Assembly (NCBI GenBank): GCA_018907035.1 | Contig: JACCIC010000207.1 | Span: forward strand, 200,001-264,000 | Direction of reading: 5' to 3' | Length of the DNA: 64,000 bases | From: Sycobia sp. Sy_11 | Taxonomy: Eukaryota > Arthropoda > Insecta > Hymenoptera > Epichrysomallidae | Part shown: positions 45,593 through 55,971 of the stretch, one piece after another | How the letters are laid out: each line of letters opens with the position of its first letter | Position numbering within the stretch: the first letter of the stretch is position 1 | Position numbers and translations under genes: made by a program | Notes under the pieces: generated by a model | What the model was told of the DNA's origin: nothing | The model's input: the letters and a program-made list of their open reading frames with translations, nothing else | Database searches by the model: none

Positions 45593-45789
45593 AAAGATCG
45601 AATTAATGAACATAAGATAAATAATAATACTGATGCTGTTATTAATATAAAGATTATTTACAACTTTTAATTAAACGTAATTAAAATTGTCATTAGTTTG
45701 ACTTTGAACGTCTCAGCGCTTGCTTGTAAATTTAACTGTTAAGTGTCGATTTATTTATTGTGTTATATTTTTCACTGTTATATAATTTT

Positions 45790-45989
45790 TTTTTATGTGA
45801 TTTAACGTCGCTCTATTTATGCTTCCTAATACTGATGCTAATCAGCGACGAAGGTCTACGATGCGTTTGTAAACAAAGCACATGTAAATTATTACAGCGG
45901 TGATGTATCAATCGGCCGAGACCGGGATTTGAACTCGGATCCCCAAGTTACTAGTCCTTCGCTCTAGCGATCGAGCCATCCTAGGCCTC
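45790..45989 (-). mobile_element. tRNA-derived SINE, full-length copy
   Basis: Same family as 37977-38176 and 30050-30201, minus strand. From the high-coordinate end it has the tRNA-like head (GGCTCGATCGCTAGAGCG, B-box-type GAGTTCAAATCCCGG), the body and a poly-A tail at 45790. TATAATTTT-type flanks on both sides mark a target duplication in the PLE terminal repeat. Confidence 0.9.
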
Positions 45990-46042
45990 ATTTTTTTATA
46001 ATTTTGATATGTAATTATTTGTATATTTTTTTATTCAAACAC

Positions 46043-46074
46043 CTGAAGAGGTCGACCATACTTGTCGACGAAAC
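46043..46074 (+). ncRNA. hammerhead-like core, right flank of second PLE lineage
   Basis: CTGAAGAG (46043-46050), GTCGAC (46051-46056), loop CATACTT, GTCGAC (46064-46069) and GAAAC (46070-46074). Stem II is a perfect 6-bp pairing. As in the other PLE lineage, one nucleotide between CUGAAGA and stem II stays unpaired. Self-cleavage is unproven. Confidence 0.5.
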
Positions 46075-46135
46075 GTAGTAATATAAAAACAAATTCAGTT
46101 TTTATTAGCTCTAACTAGATCGAAAAAATTATATT

Positions 46136-46971
46136 TACATGTAAATTTATAAAAACAACTTTTAACAAATGTAAAATAGTTAAGCGAGTTTGATGTGTCT
46201 TGGCACAGTAAAAAATTTAAATACATCTTATCATGTATTTTATAAAAAATTTATATCAAATATTTTTCTAAATTCAATAACATATTAAGACAAAAATTCA
46301 TACAATAACGTCTTAAAACAATAGATCATTAAAACAAATGCCTAAGTGGATTTTATATGCATCCCTACATTTAACAGCATGTATAGTATACACAAATATA
46401 TGTAAAATTCTAAAAAATAATAATAAATAAATAATTTTAACGATAATGCAACTTAATAAAATAAAGAAATCATTTACCGATAGCCGAATTGATTTTCATA
46501 TTTGGTCCGCAATGTTCCGTAATTTGAACATTCTGCTGCTATTTTTTCTGATAATTCATTATTATTAAAAAAACCAAATATGAATTTTCCAGGCCCGTTC
46601 CCACAAAGTTTGTAGGTGAACAAATCCAATACTTAACTTAAATATATTTACTCTAAATTCGAAATAATATACTTTTAAATAACTTAAATATAAAGACTCT
46701 AAGGTAAAAGTACATAATCATAAAGAAAATTGTTTACTTTTCATTAATTGTATACTTTAAATTATAATTCATTTGGAATAGATTAATAAAATCTTCAAGA
46801 ATATGAAAAGAAAATAAATATAGCTAGAGAAGTATTTAAATTGTCACATCATTTCTTGTACAACCTGAACGAATGGCAAAACACCCATAATAACAAAATT
46901 ATGTTTTTAAAGCCTTGGCTTTGAAAGCTCCTCTACAGGAATAAATATAATGGAAATTTATAAACATGATT

Positions 46972-47020
<49 letters not shown>

Positions 47021-47107
47021 TACTTAATCAATCAAATGAATACTATTTTCAATTTGTGTAAAAGTCAGATTTTCGCTCATATATGATTTAAAAATTATTT
47101 TTAAAAG

Positions 47108-47176
<69 letters not shown>

Positions 47177-47568
47177 AGCTTGAGCTCAGACAATAAAGGC
47201 ATTTGATTGTTTACTATCGTTAAGTACCTGGTTTTACTGACCAAATTGAAATTGTCAATGGTCCAAGTTGGATTCCTATCAACTGAATTTTTTCGAAACA
47301 TTTAACAAAGCAGTGTTTTCCTATTTCTTTGAGGGCGAAAATTGAATTCTTAAATCATAATTCTTCAATGAAATATTATAAATCTGTTCAAATAAATAAA
47401 TAATATCTTGTTATATATAATTTTATCTATAATTCACTCATAAGAAATTATAAATTATATGTATTTATATTTTTGGCTATTCAAAATGTATGTAGTTACA
47501 AATTTGAAAGTTATTGACCAATAAAGTTTTATTTATTGGCATGGGAGGTACAACTAATTAGGGTAACA
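46136..47568. other. AT-rich stretch with two TA tracts
   Basis: It contains (TA)n at 46976-47019 and 47109-47172. No genes were recognised. The 66-residue minus frame at 47101-47301 is mainly a translation of the TA repeat. Confidence 0.5.
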
Positions 47569-47670
47569 TCATGGGTTATCCAGCCAAATAAAGCAAGACC
47601 ATCGGCGGCCCAGCCATCAAAGACAAGCACACTAGCGGTCCAGTGAGCTAAGGCAAGACTATTGGCGGCG
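47569..47670 (+). repeat. degenerate 30-bp minisatellite
   Basis: Three diverged units of 30-34 bp share the pattern CCAGC...AAGNCAAGNC...GGCGG (starting near 47572, 47607 and 47637). It lies next to the end of a mariner relic. Confidence 0.6.
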
Positions 47671-48540
47671 AAAAGAGAAACCTATGTTATTAGGATCAAA
47701 GGGTCATCAGATATCATCTGCATCGTTACATCACAAAACTCTACCCTTCTATCAAAATCATCTTCAGATAATTCCAGTACCATCTTTAATTTGAAAGTTT
47801 GTCTGACGATATTGACTATGGACTCATTGTGCGTTCCCCGAAGCGGATTTTTGAGTTTCGGAAAGAGGAAAAAGGAACAGGGAGCCAAATCTGGCGAATA
47901 TGGTCGCTGAGCGATGACTTTCATTTCGTGTTTGGCTGAAAAATCAGACACAATTATGCTGGAATGTGCCGGCGCATTATCGTGGCGAAAGAATCATGAA
48001 TTGTCTGCCTATAAATCCGGTCATTTACAACGATTTGCTTCACGTAGACGCCTCAAAATGGCCAACTAGTACTCCTTATTGATCTTTTGACTTCCTGGAA
48101 CGAATTCATGGTGAACCACACCATGGTAATCGAAAAAAACGATGAGCATCACCTCGGTTTTTGGTGGATGCGCGACTTGCATGAGACAAGTTCTCAATGA
48201 CCTTCACTGATGCTTTGTGCAACTCAAATACTTGCGTTTGCGATAAAGTAGACTCCCCAAGGTACTTCTGCAACATTTTCAACGATTCCGTAGCCCTAAT
48301 TCCATTGAAAGCACAATATTTCAAGCAAACTCATTGATCAACTTTCTTCCATTGCCAATATCGCCAGACAAACTTTTTGCATAGAAAACAAACAGCTGAC
48401 GAACACACTAATGGAGATATGGTGCTCAAATTTCACACGGACATCAAGAGAGGTTGTACCAATATAGGAAAAAAAATTTTACCGATTCAGTTTACACACG
48501 GAGTTTAAATGCACCAGTCCATGTCAAATTTGAGCATATG
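47671..48540 (-). pseudogene. mariner transposase relic with internal deletion
   Basis: On the minus strand translation starts near 48352 with a CLKYCAFNGIRATESLKMLQ N-terminus, then ESTLSQTQVFELHKASVKVI (HTH). After SHASRAST the sequence jumps to TKNRGDAHRFF, then VVHHEF-type and CAGTFQHNC blocks in other frames. SDFSAKHEMKVIAQRPYSPD and LAPCSFFLFPKLKNPLRGTH (47951-47682) follow. In this last block the D of DFFLF is replaced by S, so the third catalytic Asp is lost. About 48360-48540 is the 5' untranslated end. Confidence 0.85.
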
Positions 48541-48951
48541 GTAAAGGTACGAAACAGATGTTTCTCAGAAGGATGAGAAAATGAAATTTCAGAAAAATAT
48601 TAAATATTTATTTAATTGAAAAAAAAGTATTAAGATCAATTTATAAAAAGTCAGGTGTATATAAGAAATAAATTGTCTGTCTTTTTAAACCTTAAATGTC
48701 CAATTTAGATCAGTCCTCTAAATAAAGGTTTAAATGATTTTTATAAGTTCACAATTGTTATAAAAGTTGTAATAACTTTTTTAATAAGTTGTATTATTAA
48801 TATTACTATAGTGGCAATTTTTCCAAAATATAGAAAATAACGTAATTTGTGAAAATTAAGGTTGGTTTAGAACTTTTGTCAAATATTTAATTTAGTAATT
48901 TTTGTCAAATTAAACTTATTAATTGAATATTATAAGCAATTATATATAAAT
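48541..48951. other. AT-rich spacer
   Basis: No recognised feature. Confidence 0.45.
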
Positions 48952-49276
48952 TGTTACGAACAGAATCGAAACTAGATGTAAAAATTAGTATTAAGTCTTT
49001 AGCGTTTATAATTTCTAGAATAAAGTTTGATTAATTGATTCCATTATAGCTATTATTATAATTAGTTCCACGTAAAATGTTTTAATATTGTTTAAATTAA
49101 AATTTAAAATAAGGTATTTTCTTTATAGCTGATAGTCTTATATGTTTATAGTTTAAGAGAGTAGAAGTATAAAGATAAAATTAATTTCTGATTTTGATTG
49201 TTGGAATTATGTAATCTGATGGATATTAAAATAATTCGTAATAGTTTTTAAGAAATTTTTATAATATCGTGTTGCC

Positions 49277-49278
<2 letters not shown>

Positions 49279-49330
<52 letters not shown>
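49279..49330. repeat. (TA)n microsatellite inside an LTR
   Basis: A TA tract of about 52 bp. Confidence 0.97.
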
Positions 49331-49332
<2 letters not shown>

Positions 49333-49742
49333 TTTAGTATTTCTTTTGTAACTAAATCTGGTTATAAATTATATTGCGAGAAATGTTTAGTTTTAAGATT
49401 GGAAGTAATGTAAATAAAAGATTGATATAATATTTTATTTGCGGGAGAATATATGAGTAAGAAATGTTATGTGATCTCCTCGGACAAAACGGCGCCGCAC
49501 GAATTATAAAAACTGTTTATAAATGATATATAAATATATACAAGATATTTAATAATGCTTAACGAAATCATCGGTTGGCGATTTGAAATCGTATTTTATA
49601 AGTTATATTTGAAATTTTGTTTGGACCCTGAATGAATTAATTTAATTGGGTTTCAATTGAAATTAATTAATTTTTGAAGTCACGATCGCGAGCAAACCTT
49701 CGTTAAAGACCACAAATTGTATACAACTAAGGTATACGCTTG

Positions 49743-50000
49743 ATCCCGTACCATGACGGGTAAAATCGAAGATTTTCCTGAAAACTGACTTTTATATGGT
49801 TTACAACTAAGGTAATCAAATATTAGTCGGAGGAAAATCTGGAGATTTTACGAAAGAGTTTTAACTGGTTATGCTTCCATTGATCCGTGCTGTGACGGAA
49901 AATTCGGAAATTTTCTTTATAATAGCTGTCCTACAGATTCACAAATAAGGTGACTGTATTTTAGCTATAAGAAAATCTCGAGAATTTTGAAAGAAGTTGT
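49743..50000 (+). repeat. tandem ~130-bp repeats upstream of TATA box
   Basis: Two diverged units begin GATCCCGTACCATGACGG (49743) and GATCCGTGCTGTGACGG (49880). Each continues with an AAAATC.GA.ATTTTC palindromic core, an ACAA.TAAGGT motif and a second GAAAATCT.GAGATTTT core. A partial third unit precedes them. They are conserved in copy 1 (36960-37245), so they are probably U3 enhancer repeats. Confidence 0.65.
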
Positions 50001-50258
50001 GGACGGTGTCAGATTACCACCTCGGGTTCTCCGACCGTCCGGCAGCGCGAAGTGTTTAGGCTGCGATCGACGAATGGGCCTTATCGCCCGAAATTTGACC
50101 TGCGATAAGAAGAGAGTCTATAAAGGGTGCTGTTTGAGCGCAGAAGGCATTATTTCTATTTCGACGGTATGCTAAGGTGATTGCTATTTGTAATTTCCTT
50201 TCATTATATATATGAAAATTCAATTAGTTCAACACGGTTTTTAAATTGTTATTGTTTT

Positions 50259-50630
50259 TATTGAATTTTTATTAAATATAGTAGGTGGAATGTTAAAATA
50301 AAGATACACGAAATAATCTTTTAACACGAACTTTATTTCAAACGAGGAAGGAAAAGATGTCTGTTCAAACGAAAGGACAACGCAAGACTCACTGCATTAC
50401 TCGAAATTGAAAACTCTGCAAGCCTTTGTGAGAAACTTAAAACCTATAAAAACACATCAGGCATCTAGGCAATAAACTCATAAATCATTTGCCGCGCAGG
50501 GCAGCAAAGACGCAGATCGTAATAAGACACAGTGGACACATATGTTTACATCCTTTTACGATACTCTCCAATATTTAGTTTCAAGTATTTTTTTGCTTTA
50601 TTATTTATAGAAGGCTAAAATAATCTAACA
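50259..50630 (-). mobile_element. Copia 3' LTR
   Basis: A 372-bp LTR, 3' relative to the minus-strand element. It differs from the 5' LTR by one visible transition (50358 T versus 55594 C). A polypurine tract (TGAGGGGGCG on the minus strand, 50631-50640) precedes it. Outer flank GTTTT pairs with ATTTT at 55867 as an imperfect target duplication. Confidence 0.95.
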
Positions 50631-50863
50631 CGCCCCCTCAAAAATTACTTGAGTAAATACAATTATATATATATAATAAAATAAAACTTAATATTAGATA
50701 TACGATAGTTCCTTTCAGTCTTTTTCTTTCCTCGTTTGCTCTGGGAAATTACACACGGTCCAACATTTGTTGCAAGGAATAGGGAAACCCAGCAAAACCT
50801 ATTCAAACCGTCTCTATTACTAATATAAAATATATTTATGAAAACAATATCAATTATATTTTA

Positions 50864-51270
50864 TTATTCCTCCATGCTCATTCCTTTTCTGAGTTCAAGG
50901 AATTTCACAGTTGGCAATGACTTTGTGAGTGCATCAGCAATCTGCTCCCCTGTGGAAATATGTTTCAATATTATTACATTTTCCTCTATTTGCTCTCTGG
51001 AGAAATGATATTTAATATCTATATGTTTTGATCGCTTATGATTACTTGGGTTATTCGCTATACTTATACAGCCGTCATTGTCTTCACCAATTACAATCGG
51101 TTTCATGATTTTAATTTCGATACTATTTATTAAAGACTTTAGCCATAATGCTTCTTTAACACCTTCAAGTAAAGCCATATATTCTGCTTCTGTTGAAGAA
51201 GCTGCTACAGATGCTTGTCTTTTAGTATTCCAGCAAATCGTGCATTTTTCAAATAACTTAAATAAGTAGC
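50864..51270 (-). pseudogene. Copia RNase H domain
   Basis: Minus-strand blocks are CWNTKRQASVAASSTEAEYM (active-site Glu), EGVKEALWLKSLINSIEIKI, IGEDNDGCISIANNPSNHKR (Asp in EDN), SKHIDIKYHFSREQ and ADALTKSLPTVKFLELRKGM before the stop at 50864. This is the end of the copia polyprotein. The block from 51178 onward is intact. The join to the reverse transcriptase is disrupted. Confidence 0.9.
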
Positions 51271-51699
51271 CTGTAGTACTTTTTCTATCAGTACCTTCAT
51301 GACCACCCTAATAAGATTTAAGATAACCGCTTAAAATATTTTCACTATTGCCTTTTGTATAAGTTAATAAATAAAAATAAATAATAAAATTATAATTTAT
51401 ATGAATTCATCAAACCTTTCAAATATCTTAAAACTCTTTCTAGGCATTTCCATAGTTCTATATTATTTTTATTTGAATATCTACTTAGAAAATGTTTTGC
51501 TGTACTCAAATCTGGACGCGTATAAATCATTACATACATTAAGCATCCGATAAGATTTTGAAAAGGGCGTCATATTGGTTATCTGAATTTAAATCATTAT
51601 AATTTATATTATTTTCAACTGGTGTGTTTACAGCATCACAATCACTGATGTTAAATTAATTTCAAATCGTTTTTATATATGAACTCTAATTAAGAATAA

Positions 51700-51960
51700 G
51701 TACATCATTATGTCATTATTTCATTATTTCATAATTTCATTATTTCATTATTTCATAATTTCATAATTTCATAGTTTCATTACTTCATAATTTCATTAAT
51801 TCATAATTTCATTAATTCATAATTTCATTATTCCATTATTTTATAATTTCATAATTTTATAATTTCATTATTTCATTATTTCATAATTTTATAATTTCAT
51901 TATTTCATTATTTCATTATTTCATAATTAATTATTTCATTATTTCATTATATACATCATA
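51700..51960. repeat. ATTTC-type satellite inside Copia
   Basis: About 250 bp of imperfect repeats of TTTCATTA/TTTCATAA lie between the copia RNase H and reverse transcriptase parts. It is a local expansion that destroys the reading frame. Confidence 0.9.
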
Positions 51961-52192
51961 ATTACATCTTATTATAATTTTTTTATTTCATGAAATAGAT
52001 TAATTTCTTTTAATTCATTAAATAATTTTTAAAATTATTCATTGTGTGAATATCGGTTGTAACGATTACTAAATCATGTACGTAGAGTACAACATATATA
52101 TTCTTAGATATTTCTCCTTTATTTAAATATATATGCAACGATCGATTAATGAATTTTGAAAACTATTTGCTATTAATGTTTTATCAAAAGTT

Positions 52193-52222
52193 TTAAACCA
52201 ACATCTTACTGCTCGTTTCAAT

Positions 52223-52253
<31 letters not shown>

Positions 52254-52696
52254 GCTTTATTTAAATTACAAACTTGATTTGTTTTGTATTTAATTCCTTC
52301 GGGAATTTTCATGTAAATTTCTTTCTGCAATGAACCATTTAAAAATGCAGTTTTTACATTCATATGGTGAATAAGCAAATTATATTGCTTTGCAAACGTT
52401 ATAATTAATCTAAAGCTTGTAATTCTTGCTACTGAAGCAAAAGTCTCATTATAATCAATTAAATATTTTTGATTGAAACTACGAGCAACAAGACGCGCTT
52501 TATATTTTAATGGATTTCCATGTTCATCATTTTTAATAGCGAATACCCATTTGCAGTCTATAATATTTTTGTTTTGTGGCTTTGATACTAGTATCCAAGT
52601 TTTATTAAAATAATATGAATTTAATTCATCTTTAATTGCTTGTTCCCATTTTTTCATTATGGATATTATTTTGAATATCATTATTCGGAATTTCAC
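52193..52696 (-). pseudogene. Copia reverse transcriptase, N-terminal half
   Basis: The frame reads KKWEQAIKDELNSYYFNKTW, DCKWVFAIKNDEHGNPLKYK, ARLVARSFNQKYLIDYNETF, then ASVARITSFRLIITFAKQ, HHMNVKTAFLNGSLQKEIYM and IPEGI. The first catalytic Asp (VKTAFLNG, normally DVKTAFL) has become Asn. A TA repeat (52224-52253) replaces part of the ALYGLKQ region, and the YVDD block is not seen. Dead fragment. Confidence 0.9.
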
Positions 52697-53527
52697 AATT
52701 TACTGATTGTGCACACAAAACGTAATTTATTTCTTCATAAGAAATTCTTGGTCTATTTTTTTTTTTTTTTGACTCTATTACTCCTTCTTAGATTTGTATT
52801 TATTTTCTGTGTATTATATTTATCATTTTGAAACTCTGACTGATTGCAATGATCTATTTCTATTATAGATTTATTAGACTTGTTCAAATTCTCATTTGAA
52901 TTTCTGTCTATTTTCAAATCTTGTTTATCTGATTCATTTTTTTCAGATTGGTCTTCCAGAAATTTTTCTAATTTTTCATTATCAGATTCTGAAGTTCTAC
53001 TGATTTGTTACGAACATCACGTTCATCAGTTTTCTTGGAATTTTTTTAACAATTCCTTCCAGAATTTTTTCTGATTTTCCATTATCAGATTTCTGAGGCT
53101 CTACTGATTTGTAACGAACAGTACGTTCATCAGTTTTCTTGGAATTTTTATTACAATTCCTTCAAACCTCATTTCTGGTCTTGAATTAAATAAATTTATT
53201 TCATCAGCTATCGCATCCCTTGCTACAATAAATTTTTCTGAGTCTACATCCCATATTTTATAATAAAGTTAAAATTAAAACATAACCAACTAAAATACCT
53301 TTCCAAGATTTATCATCAAAATTTTACTTTTTGTTTTTCTTATTTTATTATTCACATATATTGTACTATCGAAAACTTGTAAATATTTTACTATAGGATT
53401 TTTCCCATACCATAATTGATATGGTATTTTATACTATTTTAAAGCATTAATAAGGGTTCAATTTATTAAATACATAGCAGTTAAAACTGCTTCTCCCCAA
53501 ATTACTTCCTCCAGTTTATCTCATTTA

Positions 53528-55372
53528 TCAAGGTAGCACTTTTTCAGTAATTGTTCTAATCATTCTTTCTCCATTTAATAATAGTGTATGAGGAACTGTT
53601 AAATGATAGCTGATTCCATTATCTTTGCAATAGTCCTTCATTTCATTCGATAAATACTCTCTACCATTATCACAATATAAATTTACTATTTTTAAATTAA
53701 AACGAGTTTGACTTTTTTTTATAAAGTCTTTGAAAACAGAAAATACATCTGACTTGAATGTTATTAAATAAGTAACGCAATAGTGCGTAAATTCATCTAC
53801 AAACAATACAAAATAATTTTTACAATCTATTGTCGAAGGAGTGATCGGTCCGCAAACGTCTGAATGAACAATAAAAAGCGGTCTTTTTATATGATTTTTA
53901 TTTTTGCTTTTCTGAAAAGGTAGTCTTGCTTGTTTGCCAAAAATACAAGCTTCACAAATATTATCATTTGGTAGAATATTATCCATTAATTTAATATCAT
54001 CGACCATCTTATTATTTTTCATTGCAATAAATTTCGATTTGCCCATATGTCCAAGTCTTTGATGCCATAAACTATAATTATTGTTTATCCCACTATAAAC
54101 TCTTTTATTATATAATTTATTAATAACGAATGCTATATGAATCAAATTATTTATAGGCTTACCGATAAAAATTATTTTATCATTTTTAGTAACTACTACT
54201 CCATTTGGATTGAAGTGAATACTCATCTGTGCTTTCTGCATCTTGCTGACAGATAGTAAATTTTGCGGCACCTCTGGACAATATAAGACGTCCTCCAGAA
54301 CACCTTCAATTCCGTCTTTACTAGTAATATGCAGGATACCTCTTTTAACTGCACTAATGTAGGTTCCATTTTTTGCGATGTTTATTTTCAAAGGAGGATT
54401 CAATATCGTATAACTACTGTACATCGAATCATCATTAATAATATGATCCGATGCACCGGAATCTAATAGAAACCCAACGTAATTTGTGCTATTCTCCTTA
54501 AAAATATTTCCAGCCATAAAGGCAAAACCATTTGCGTATTCAACTTGAGGCTTTGCATCCGCACATTGTATAGTTTTATTATCTCCTATATATTGTTGCT
54601 GATTCTTCTTAAAAAATCTGCAATCCTTTATTAGATGATTACTTCTGCCACATTGGAAACATTTTAATTTTTTTATTATTTTCTTATTTTTATTTCTATT
54701 ATTTTTTCTTTTAAAATTATCTTTGGCTTTAAAGATTTTATTTTTACAAGTCGCTGCTCCTCCATCAGCTAAAAGAATTTTTTTATTTATATCATCACTA
54801 TCATTTTTTAGTTTAATTTCGTGATCCAATAATCTGGTTTTCACGAAAGCCAAAGTTATATTGTCTTCTGACAAAGTCTCAATCGCAGTGATAACACCGT
54901 CATATGTATTAGGCAATGATAATAATAAATGTGACACTTTGTCCATTTCCTCCAGTCTTGCGCCTGCAGCAAGTAATTCTAAAATTAAGTCGTTGAAGGT
55001 TGTAAAATGCTGCATTAATGGGACATCTCCTTGTAGTTTCAGACTCAGCAATTTCTTCCGAATTGCTAACTGTGTTGCCAGACTTTTTCTTTCATAAACT
55101 ATATCTAGATTTTGGAGAACTGTTTTCGCCGTATCATTGGCTTTCACGAAACCCAAAAAAGAATCCGACAGATACTCCACTATTACACCTTTTGCAATTC
55201 GTTCACACTTTTTCCATTCTTCTGTGATTACTGCAGGGACTTGCTCATCAAGAACATGCAGTAGATCAAGTTCAGATAGAAGAGATCGAATTCTAAACTT
55301 CCACACACTATATTTATCACCGTTAAAAGGCTTAATATTCCTTTTTATTTTAATGGATTCCATTTTTTTCAC
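53528..55372 (-). CDS. Copia Gag-protease-integrase polyprotein, truncated
   Basis: The 614-codon frame opens MKKMESIKIKRNIKPFNGDK, the copia Gag start. It has a CCHC zinc knuckle at residues 238-251 (CFQCGRSNHLIKDC) and the protease active site DSGASDH at 304-310. The pre-integrase HQRLGH...CEACIFGKQ motif (437-481) carries the HHCC zinc pattern. The integrase core follows with VHSDVCGP (D505), YCDNGREY (D568) and NGERM (E602). The E block lacks two residues of the usual NGVAERM. The frame ends early at a stop inside the integrase, so this is a broken gag-pol. Upstream are the primer site and 5' LTR. Confidence 0.93.
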   Translation of the reverse strand: MKKMESIKIKRNIKPFNGDKYSVWKFRIRSLLSELDLLHVLDEQVPAVITEEWKKCERIAKGVIVEYLSDSFLGFVKANDTAKTVLQNLDIVYERKSLATQLAIRKKLLSLKLQGDVPLMQHFTTFNDLILELLAAGARLEEMDKVSHLLLSLPNTYDGVITAIETLSEDNITLAFVKTRLLDHEIKLKNDSDDINKKILLADGGAATCKNKIFKAKDNFKRKNNRNKNKKIIKKLKCFQCGRSNHLIKDCRFFKKNQQQYIGDNKTIQCADAKPQVEYANGFAFMAGNIFKENSTNYVGFLLDSGASDHIINDDSMYSSYTILNPPLKINIAKNGTYISAVKRGILHITSKDGIEGVLEDVLYCPEVPQNLLSVSKMQKAQMSIHFNPNGVVVTKNDKIIFIGKPINNLIHIAFVINKLYNKRVYSGINNNYSLWHQRLGHMGKSKFIAMKNNKMVDDIKLMDNILPNDNICEACIFGKQARLPFQKSKNKNHIKRPLFIVHSDVCGPITPSTIDCKNYFVLFVDEFTHYCVTYLITFKSDVFSVFKDFIKKSQTRFNLKIVNLYCDNGREYLSNEMKDYCKDNGISYHLTVPHTLLLNGERMIRTITEKVLP

Positions 55373-55479
55373 TTCCTAGAAGAAAAAAAAACTGTTTTGT
55401 TTTTGTTGTGTATTTGACACAGTTTATTTTATCACTAGATTACACTATACACAAAATCACGGAAAGTTTACTCGCGAAA

Positions 55480-55494
55480 TCTGGGCCGATAACC
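55480..55494 (-). other. Copia primer-binding site
   Basis: Directly inside the 5' LTR the minus strand reads GGTTATCGGCCCAGA. This resembles the copia primer site that pairs with an internal part of initiator tRNA-Met, with one change in the usual GGTTATGGGCCCAG. Confidence 0.7.
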
Positions 55495-55866
55495 TATTGA
55501 ATTTTTATTAAATATAGTAGGTGGAATGTTAAAATAAAGATACACGAAATAATCTTTTAACACGAACTTTATTTCAAACGAGGAAGGAAAAGACGTCTGT
55601 TCAAACGAAAGGACAACGCAAGACTCACTGCATTACTCGAAATTGAAAACTCTGCAAGCCTTTGTGAGAAACTTAAAACCTATAAAAACACATCAGGCAT
55701 CTAGGCAATAAACTCATAAATCATTTGCCGCGCAGGGCAGCAAAGACGCAGATCGTAATAAGACACAGTGGACACATATGTTTACATCCTTTTACGATAC
55801 TCTCCAATATTTAGTTTCAAGTATTTTTTTGCTTTATTATTTATAGAAGGCTAAAATAATCTAACA
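55495..55866 (-). mobile_element. Copia 5' LTR
   Basis: A 372-bp LTR, minus-strand ends TGTTAGATT...TTCAATA, almost identical to 50259-50630. It implies a young insertion. Confidence 0.95.
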
Positions 55867-55889
55867 ATTTTTAAACCTCTCAGCAGTAG

Positions 55890-55894
<5 letters not shown>

Positions 55895-55966
<72 letters not shown>
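55895..55966. repeat. (CA)n microsatellite
   Basis: A CA tract of about 72 bp directly after the end of LTR copy 2. Confidence 0.97.

Positions 55967-55971
<5 letters not shown>

Larger units (their letters stand above)
44652..46135 (+). mobile_element. Penelope-like element of a second lineage, with inverted flanks
   Basis: A central plus-strand coding remnant is flanked by the same terminal repeat in opposite orientations (44652-44870 minus, 45660-46135 plus). Both flanks contain the GTCGAC-stem hammerhead-like core and a GTTTTTATTAGC(T/C)CTAACTAGA end. The coding remnant (44930-45660) reads NNKINFLDTTIIRTNGFLIT, LYKKYF and, at 45356-45540, VVYKINCKSCDVIIGKTKR, a GIY-YIG-type start with CxxC pair. 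The sequence differs from the other PLEs here. A SINE and a 57-bp retroposed piece interrupt it. Confidence 0.8.
48952..50258 (+). mobile_element. long LTR with repeated U3, copy 2 (split by Copia)
   Basis: It starts TGTTACGAACAG like copy 1 (TGTTACGG, 37772 minus) and has a (TA)n tract in the same region. It continues through repeated units (from about 49743 and 49880) and a CCACCTCGGGTTCTCCGACC block to a TATA box (TCTATAAAG, 50118-50126). Its last ~32 bp (AAACCTCTCAGC...TTACA) lie at 55867-55898 beyond the nested Copia element, matching copy 1's AAACCTGCCAGC...TTACA end. The open frame at 49987-50175 is part of the LTR. Confidence 0.75.
50631..55494 (-). mobile_element. Copia internal region
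   Basis: The internal region of a Ty1/copia element runs from the primer-binding site at 55494 down to the polypurine tract. Gene order is gag, protease, integrase, reverse transcriptase, RNase H, as expected for copia. The first 614 codons are intact; later parts are broken by frameshifts, a TA expansion and an ATTTC-type satellite. Confidence 0.95.

Noticed and set aside
51700..51960. CRISPR-like periodic array
   Set aside because: Units are short simple repeats without unique spacers, inside a eukaryotic retrotransposon.
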